Below are positions 31,588 through 37,288 of a DNA stretch of 37,288 bases, piece by piece (position 1 is the first letter of the stretch; every line of letters begins with the position of its first letter). Under the pieces are notes generated by a model. It was given only the letters and a program-made list of their open reading frames with translations. It made no database searches and was not told where the DNA came from. The DNA comes from Coriobacteriales bacterium (GTDB lineage: Bacteria > Actinomycetota > Coriobacteriia > Coriobacteriales > Atopobiaceae): the NCBI GenBank assembly GCA_030533135.1, contig JAUNJR010000004.1, forward strand, positions 1 through 37,288, read 5' to 3'. A program made the position numbers and the translations under genes.

Positions 31588-32415
31588 ATGTCGACCATTC
31601 ACGTTGCCGACCTCTCAGACGGCCGGCTTGACGTCTTTATCCGGCTTACGGATCGCGATCTACGTCAAAAGCTGGAACAAGAGCATCAGGTCATGGTGGT
31701 GGAGTCGCCCTTCGCGCTTGAGGTTGCGTTGCGTGAGGGGTTGAAGCCGGTGTCGTTTCTCATGGACGAGCGCCACGCCGAGTCCATGGATCAGCTGCTT
31801 GCTGGCATTGGTGAAGACGTCCCGGTGTTCCTGGCCCCGCGTGAGGTCATGAGCCAAGTGGTCGGGTTCACGGTGACCCGTGGCGTCATGGGTGCGTTCT
31901 ATCGTCCGCGGCCCCTCGAGGTGACTGAGGCACTTGCCGGAGCACGGCGCGTTGCCGTGCTTGAGGGTTTGGTGGACGTCTCCAATGTCGGTGCGGTTTT
32001 TCGCTCAGCGGCAGGCCTCGGATTCGATGCGGTGCTCTTGGACCCAACCTGCGCTGATCCACTTTCGCGGCGTGCGGTGCGCGTCTCCATGGGTACGGTC
32101 CTTCAGGTTCCTTGGGCGCGACTGCCTAGGCAGGGGGAGAATCGATGGTCCGACGGAGCAATACGGCTGTTGCACGAAGAAGGGTTTCATGTGGCTGCGA
32201 TGGCTCTGGTGGACGGTGCGACGCCGTTGGACGATCCAGCCCTGGCTGCACACGATCGGCTCGCGCTCGTCTTTGGCAGCGAGGGTTGGGGTATCTCCTC
32301 TCGTGCACTCGCGCTTTGCGACGAGGCTGTCATTATCCCCATGGCGCACGAGGTGGACTCGCTCAATGTTGCCGCTTCGTCCGCGGTTGCATTCTGGCAG
32401 CTTCGAGTGCGGTAA
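31588..32415 (+). CDS. TrmH/SpoU-family RNA methyltransferase
   Basis: 275 residues. An N-terminal substrate-binding domain (about 1-105) precedes the SPOUT knot with motif 1 VSNVGAVFRSA, motif 2 LALVFGSEGWGIS and motif 3 IPMAHEVDSLNVAASSAVAFW. It transfers a methyl group from SAM to a ribose 2'-OH of rRNA or tRNA; the target base cannot be told. AAGGAGG (31574-31580) fixes the ATG at 31588; the longer frame from 31270 lies antisense to the transpeptidase gene. The 117-bp divergent intergenic region must hold both promoters, but I could not place them firmly. Confidence 0.93.
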   Translation: MSTIHVADLSDGRLDVFIRLTDRDLRQKLEQEHQVMVVESPFALEVALREGLKPVSFLMDERHAESMDQLLAGIGEDVPVFLAPREVMSQVVGFTVTRGVMGAFYRPRPLEVTEALAGARRVAVLEGLVDVSNVGAVFRSAAGLGFDAVLLDPTCADPLSRRAVRVSMGTVLQVPWARLPRQGENRWSDGAIRLLHEEGFHVAAMALVDGATPLDDPALAAHDRLALVFGSEGWGISSRALALCDEAVIIPMAHEVDSLNVAASSAVAFWQLRVR

Positions 32416-32498
32416 GGACGGAGTGAGCGGAGTTCGAACAGGAGTTAATAAGGTTTTCGTTCGCGGTCGTTATGGCAGCTCTGAGTTGGGTATGACCA

Positions 32499-32504
32499 TA
32501 TAAT
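32499..32504 (+). promoter_or_regulatory. Perfect -10 hexamer upstream of ftsH
   Basis: TATAAT lies 52 bp before the ftsH start. No convincing -35 is present at 16-18 bp. No CIRCE-like heat-shock operator (TTAGCACTC-N9-GAGTGCTAA) is seen. Confidence 0.5.
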
Positions 32505-32555
32505 CACATGTATGAATAGCATGGCCATTCTGGCTATAAGGAGAAGATTCAGAAG

Positions 32556-34448
<1,893 letters not shown>

Positions 34449-34493
34449 CGACAGTCGCTCTGGCGCGTTTGAAAAAGGCGAAACATGAGTAGG

Positions 34494-34548
34494 GCCGCCG
34501 GTCCATCCAACTCAGAGTGAATGGATGGACCGGCGGCTCCGTTTCTTA
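34494..34548. terminator. Strong terminator between convergent ftsH and GntR genes
   Basis: GCCGCCGGTCCATCCA (34494-34509) and TGGATGGACCGGCGGC (34522-34537) form a perfect 16-bp stem with a 12-nt loop, followed by TCCGTTTCTT on the plus strand. On the minus strand a CTTTTTC tract lies beyond it, so it may serve both directions. Confidence 0.85.
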
Positions 34549-34586
34549 TGCCCTCAGTTTGCCTGCCCAGCTCGGTCTTTCGTGCG

Positions 34587-35315
34587 TCAGCGCATCTTAC
34601 GGGTGACGGTGTCGTGGAAGCGGAAGTAGGCGGGGTGATACCGGCTTTCTGCGTACTCAAAGAGGGTGGCATCGCTGTCGTAGGTGCTATGCGCGATCTT
34701 TGCCAGATACAAGCAGTCTTCGATATCAAGCCACTGACGATCGGTTTCAGTTGCGGGCTCCATGGAGATGGTCCGCTTGCTCGTGGAAATCCGCAATCCC
34801 ACGACATCTTCGACGTATGCGTAAACAGAACGCTCGGCCTGCTCGGGCGTAATGCCTTCCACCGCCGACTCCCTGAAGTAGCTCTTGTCACGGATGAGGG
34901 GCCTCTCGTCAAGCAGACGGACGCGCTCGATATGCAAGATGTTCGTGCCTGGCTCGAAGCCAGTGATCCGAGACAGCTGCTCATCGCAGACGATGTGATC
35001 AAACTGCATGACTTGCGTGCGTGCGGTCACGCCGTTCCTACGGGCGGTTTCTGCAAAGGTCTCTATGCCACCGAGGGCAAAGGCCTCGCGATCGGTATCG
35101 GGCCTCCAAATGACTCGTACGCCCTTGCCGTGAATGGGAAGACAATATCCTTGGTTCGCAAGGCGTGCGATGGCCTTCCTGACGGTGTTGTGCGCACATT
35201 GGTAATGCTTAACGAGTCGCGATTGAGAGGGGAGGAGCTCCTCGTATCCGTATATCCCGTTCTCGATTGCCTGTTTGAGGTCCCGGTAAATCCGGTCGTA
35301 TGCAACGTGGCCCAT
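34587..35315 (-). CDS. GntR/HutC-family regulator, TreR-like
   Basis: 242 residues. An N-terminal winged helix (about 1-70, with LLPSQSRLVKHYQCAHNTVRKAIARLANQGY) is joined to a UTRA ligand-binding domain (about 80-235). The pattern through the UTRA domain, especially SVYAYVEDVVGLRIS, EPATETDRQWLD and the C-terminal TLFEYAESRYHPAYFRFHDTVTRK, closely follows Bacillus TreR, the trehalose-6-phosphate-responsive repressor. No trehalose transport or hydrolase gene is in this window, so its regulon is elsewhere or beyond the edges. GGGAGG 4 nt before the ATG fixes the start. It is divergent from ileS. Confidence 0.85.
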   Translation of the reverse strand: MGHVAYDRIYRDLKQAIENGIYGYEELLPSQSRLVKHYQCAHNTVRKAIARLANQGYCLPIHGKGVRVIWRPDTDREAFALGGIETFAETARRNGVTARTQVMQFDHIVCDEQLSRITGFEPGTNILHIERVRLLDERPLIRDKSYFRESAVEGITPEQAERSVYAYVEDVVGLRISTSKRTISMEPATETDRQWLDIEDCLYLAKIAHSTYDSDATLFEYAESRYHPAYFRFHDTVTRKMR

Positions 35316-35415
35316 ACTGCCTCCCGATAATTGCTACTGCGATACACACTTTAGCGAATTGAGAGACAACTGGGGGCGAATAGCTGTGACATAAAAGGAA
35401 TAAATCCGCGTATGG

Positions 35416-35444
35416 TTGAACGAAGATACGTTAAGTACTACAAA
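35416..35444 (+). promoter_or_regulatory. Candidate promoter for the ileS leader
   Basis: TTGAAC (35416-35421) and TACAAA (35439-35444) are 17 bp apart. Transcription from here would include both hairpin elements and the T-box, giving a leader of about 570 nt. The gap 35316-35495 holds no gene. Confidence 0.45.
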
Positions 35445-35495
35445 ACGCGTGCATAGACCATGTGAGACGGTCGATGGGGTGTCGGTCTTCTGCCA

Positions 35496-35556
35496 ATTGC
35501 TCACTTGTGTGTCGGTAAACGGCTTTGATGGCGCTGCGGGTTCACAAGTGAGCAAT
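35496..35556 (+). repeat. Hairpin element A (14-bp arms, 33-nt loop)
   Basis: ATTGCTCACTTGTG (35496-35509) pairs perfectly with CACAAGTGAGCAAT (35543-35556) around exactly 33 nt. The same arm sequence recurs in element B 24 nt downstream, with the same loop length but a different loop sequence. It lies between the divergent GntR and ileS genes, probably inside the ileS leader. Confidence 0.8.
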
Positions 35557-35580
35557 GTCGGGTGGTGAGAGCCGTCATTC

Positions 35581-35637
35581 TGCTCACTTGTGGCTACTAA
35601 GAGGCTCCCGAAGTCGTTTCGGCCCTACAAGTGAGCA
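35581..35637 (+). repeat. Hairpin element B (12-bp arms, 33-nt loop)
   Basis: TGCTCACTTGTG (35581-35592) pairs with TACAAGTGAGCA (35626-35637), 11 Watson-Crick pairs plus one G-U, around exactly 33 nt. The loop itself can fold (CCGAA-gtcgt-TTCGG). The four arm copies in A and B alternate in orientation. Confidence 0.8.
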
Positions 35638-35685
35638 ATCCCCGTCGTACAAACCTTCGGCAAATGGTGGGATTTGCCCCACAGA

Positions 35686-35999
35686 CGTACAGGCAAGTGC
35701 TACCATAGCGTCCCAGAGCTATGACGGGGACGCGTCTTTCGGGCAACCGCTGCCGACAGAGAGTGGGGTTGCTGAGAGCCCACGACCGCGGTCCGAAAGG
35801 TATCACCCCTGAGCTGCAACCCCAAAGCGCGGAGCGCAAGTAGACGTTGCCGGAGTGGCCGCCGACACAGGCCAGCCGAGTAATGCGGGTCTCCGCACGC
35901 TGGGTGACAAGGACAACTTTGATCTGCGGATGGTTTCTGCAGAGAGTGAGGCGTTCGTCCCAGCAGCAGGGACGGGCGCCTATTTCGTGGGCGTCCACG
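35686..35999 (+). promoter_or_regulatory. T-box leader upstream of ileS
   Basis: The linker AGAGAG (35758-35763) is followed by Stem II GTGGG/CCCAC (35763-35783). Then comes GTCCGAAAGGTATCACCCCTGAGCTG-type sequence ending in GAGCTG (35811-35816). GGGGTTGC in the Stem II loop (35765-35772) pairs perfectly with GCAACCCC (35816-35823), the Stem II pseudoknot of T-boxes. A hairpin CTGCGGA-TGGTT-TCTGCAG (35924-35942) displays UGGU, complementary to the ACCA end of tRNA. CGTCCC/GGGACG with GGCG/CGCC (35950-35980) is the likely terminator or sequestering stem. Stem I (about 35692-35754) is less clear and the specifier codon could not be placed: no ATC is found there. Confidence 0.75.
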
Positions 36000-36017
36000 A
36001 GAGAAGGGAACGATAAG

Positions 36018-37288
36018 GTGGCAAACGAGTACAAAGCGAGCATGAACCTGCCGCAGACCGGATTCGCCATGCGCGCCAACCTAGCGCAGAACGAGCCTAA
36101 GCGTCTGGCGGCATGGGATGAGGAGGGCGTCTACGAGCTGCTCCTCAAGAAGAACGAAGGCCATGACAAGTTCGTGCTGCATGATGGCCCTCCGTATGCC
36201 AATGGCCCCATCCACCTGGGTCACGCACAGAACAAGATCTCCAAGGACATCATCAACCGCTACTGGGCCATGCGTGGCTATCTGACCCCGTATGTTCCTG
36301 GTTGGGACTGCCACGGACTGCCCATCGAGAACAAGGTCGAGAACATGGTGGGTGGCTCTAAGTTCCGTCAGCTGCCGACCGAGAAGATCCGCGAGCTCTG
36401 CCGCAAGATGGCGGTCGAGCAGGTCGATACGCAGCGTCAGGGCTTCAAGCGTCTGGGCGTGCTGGGCGAGTGGAACAACCCCTACCTCACGTATGAGAAC
36501 GATTACGATGCCACTGATGTCGAGATCTTCAAGGCCATCTTCGACAAGGGCGCCATCTATCGTGGCCGCAAGCCGGTGCACTGGTGCAGCCACTGCCACA
36601 CGGCACTCGCCGAGGCAGAGATTGAGTACGGTGACGAGGTCAGTCCCGCCATCTTCGTGCGTTTTGAGATGACCACCACACCTGCTGGCCTTGAGGCTTG
36701 GGAGGGCAGGCTGGACGTAGCCATCTGGACGACCACGCCGTGGACGCTTCCTGCAGACGATGCCGTCATCCTGCATCCGGAGGCTTCCTACGTAGCGGTC
36801 GAGCACGACGGTCGTGCTGCCATCTTTGCCGAGGCCCTGTGGGAGAAATGTGCTGCCAAGTTTGGCTGGGAAGACGCCATGCTGGTGTGCGACGCCAATG
36901 GTGAGCTCTGGCATGCAACTGGCGCTGAGCTTGCTGGCAACCTGTACAAGCAACCCATCTTTGGCGATCAGGGCGAGACCGGAGTCTTTATCTACGCTGA
37001 CTACGTCACGCTGGAAGACGGTACGGGCATCGTGCACTCCGCACCTGGCCATGGCGTGGACGACTACCTTGCTGGCATGAAGTTCAATGTTCCTGTGGTC
37101 ATGCCGGTCGATGATGATGGCTGCTTCTTCAAGGGCGAGGGCATGGGCACTGGCGGTCCATTCTCCGGCATGGAGGTCAACGAGGCCAACCCGGTCATCA
37201 TCAAGTGGCTTGACGAGCGCGGCATGCTCATCCTGCACGAGGACATGAGCCACAGCTATCCGCACTGCTGGCGCTGCAAGAATCCGGT
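36018..37288 (+). CDS. ileS: Isoleucyl-tRNA synthetase (5' part)
   Basis: 423 codons of a gene that continues past the window (a full IleRS has over 900 residues). It starts at GTG: VANEYKASMNLPQTGFAMRAN, with GAGAAGGGAA upstream. The class I HIGH motif is HLGHA within HDGPPYANGPIHLGHA, and WDCHGLPIE identifies IleRS as opposed to ValRS or LeuRS. The CP1 editing domain begins at about 190, with TTTPWTLPADDAV and GTGIVHSAPGHGVDDY, and the frame is still open at the end. A zinc-binding CWRCK stretch is the last part visible. Expression is probably controlled by the T-box leader. Confidence 0.96.
   Translation, partial: MANEYKASMNLPQTGFAMRANLAQNEPKRLAAWDEEGVYELLLKKNEGHDKFVLHDGPPYANGPIHLGHAQNKISKDIINRYWAMRGYLTPYVPGWDCHGLPIENKVENMVGGSKFRQLPTEKIRELCRKMAVEQVDTQRQGFKRLGVLGEWNNPYLTYENDYDATDVEIFKAIFDKGAIYRGRKPVHWCSHCHTALAEAEIEYGDEVSPAIFVRFEMTTTPAGLEAWEGRLDVAIWTTTPWTLPADDAVILHPEASYVAVEHDGRAAIFAEALWEKCAAKFGWEDAMLVCDANGELWHATGAELAGNLYKQPIFGDQGETGVFIYADYVTLEDGTGIVHSAPGHGVDDYLAGMKFNVPVVMPVDDDGCFFKGEGMGTGGPFSGMEVNEANPVIIKWLDERGMLILHEDMSHSYPHCWRCKNP

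Noticed and set aside
35496-35637. Short CRISPR-like array (12-14 bp repeats with 33-nt spacers)
   Set aside because: The repeats alternate in orientation, are too short, and one interval is 24 nt; no cas gene is near. They form two hairpins instead.
35555-35812. 85-codon plus-strand frame over hairpin B and the T-box
   Set aside because: It crosses conserved RNA structure, has no ribosome binding site and no similarity; composition is unlike a protein.
35740-35830. RNase P RNA fragment (ACAGAGAG-like words)
   Set aside because: Only one short word matches; the surrounding P4 consensus is missing and the region fits a T-box.
36081-37265. Minus-strand frame of 394 codons opposite ileS
   Set aside because: Antisense shadow of the IleRS coding region with no recognisable motif.

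Overview
This 37.3 kb window looks like a chromosomal core region of an anaerobic actinobacterium of the class Coriobacteriia (Olsenella/Atopobium/Collinsella-like). That assignment is an inference from gene content and order, not a database result. The base composition is moderately GC-rich. The order Asp23-family protein, fakA, recG ... plsX, acpP, rnc, smc, ftsY, ffh resembles the Bacillus yloU-yloV-recG-plsX-acpP-rnc-smc-ftsY-ffh block. A Mycobacterium Rv2927c-like coiled-coil protein followed by DUF177 and rpmF is an actinobacterial trait. I see no phage, transposase, CRISPR array, tRNA or rRNA.

Layout. (1) 1-4126, + strand: a one-carbon/folate cluster with the 3' end of a methenyl-THF cyclohydrolase (FchA family), folD, folE, a formate/nitrite channel and folC. 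(2) 4300-5721: a secreted GH25 lysozyme and a membrane zinc-ribbon protein. (3) 5769-7825: thrS behind a structured leader that encodes a Thr-rich leader peptide and a four-segment attenuator. (4) 8008-10883: def, fmt and rsmB (translation start and rRNA modification). (5) 10912-12943: an fmdB-type zinc ribbon (-), a HAD phosphatase, thiamine pyrophosphokinase and rpmB (-). (6) 13157-19346: a small unknown membrane protein, then Asp23-family protein, fakA, recG, rsmD and coaD, tightly packed. (7) 19343-23485: a small XRE regulator (-), Rv2927c-like protein, DUF177, rpmF, plsX, acpP and rnc. (8) 23506-29359: smc, ftsY and ffh (chromosome condensation and the SRP pathway). (9) 29365-34448: a nested palindrome, an L,D-transpeptidase (-), a TrmH/SpoU RNA methyltransferase and ftsH. 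(10) 34587-37288: a TreR-like GntR regulator (-), a long intergenic region with two tandem look-alike hairpins and a T-box leader, and the 5' part of ileS, which runs off the window.

The genes serve growth: C1 units for purines and fMet, translation (ThrRS, IleRS, Def, Fmt, L28, L32, rRNA methyltransferases), membrane lipid initiation (PlsX, ACP, FakA), envelope remodelling (GH25, L,D-transpeptidase), protein targeting (FtsY, Ffh) and quality control (FtsH). The most notable observations are regulatory or architectural: a Thr leader-peptide attenuator for thrS, a T-box with an unusual UGGU hairpin for ileS preceded by twin 33-nt-loop hairpins, a FolD lacking residues needed for cyclohydrolase activity next to a dedicated cyclohydrolase, a HAD/thiamine-kinase pair separated only by an in-frame TGA, and a 109-bp nested palindrome after ffh.
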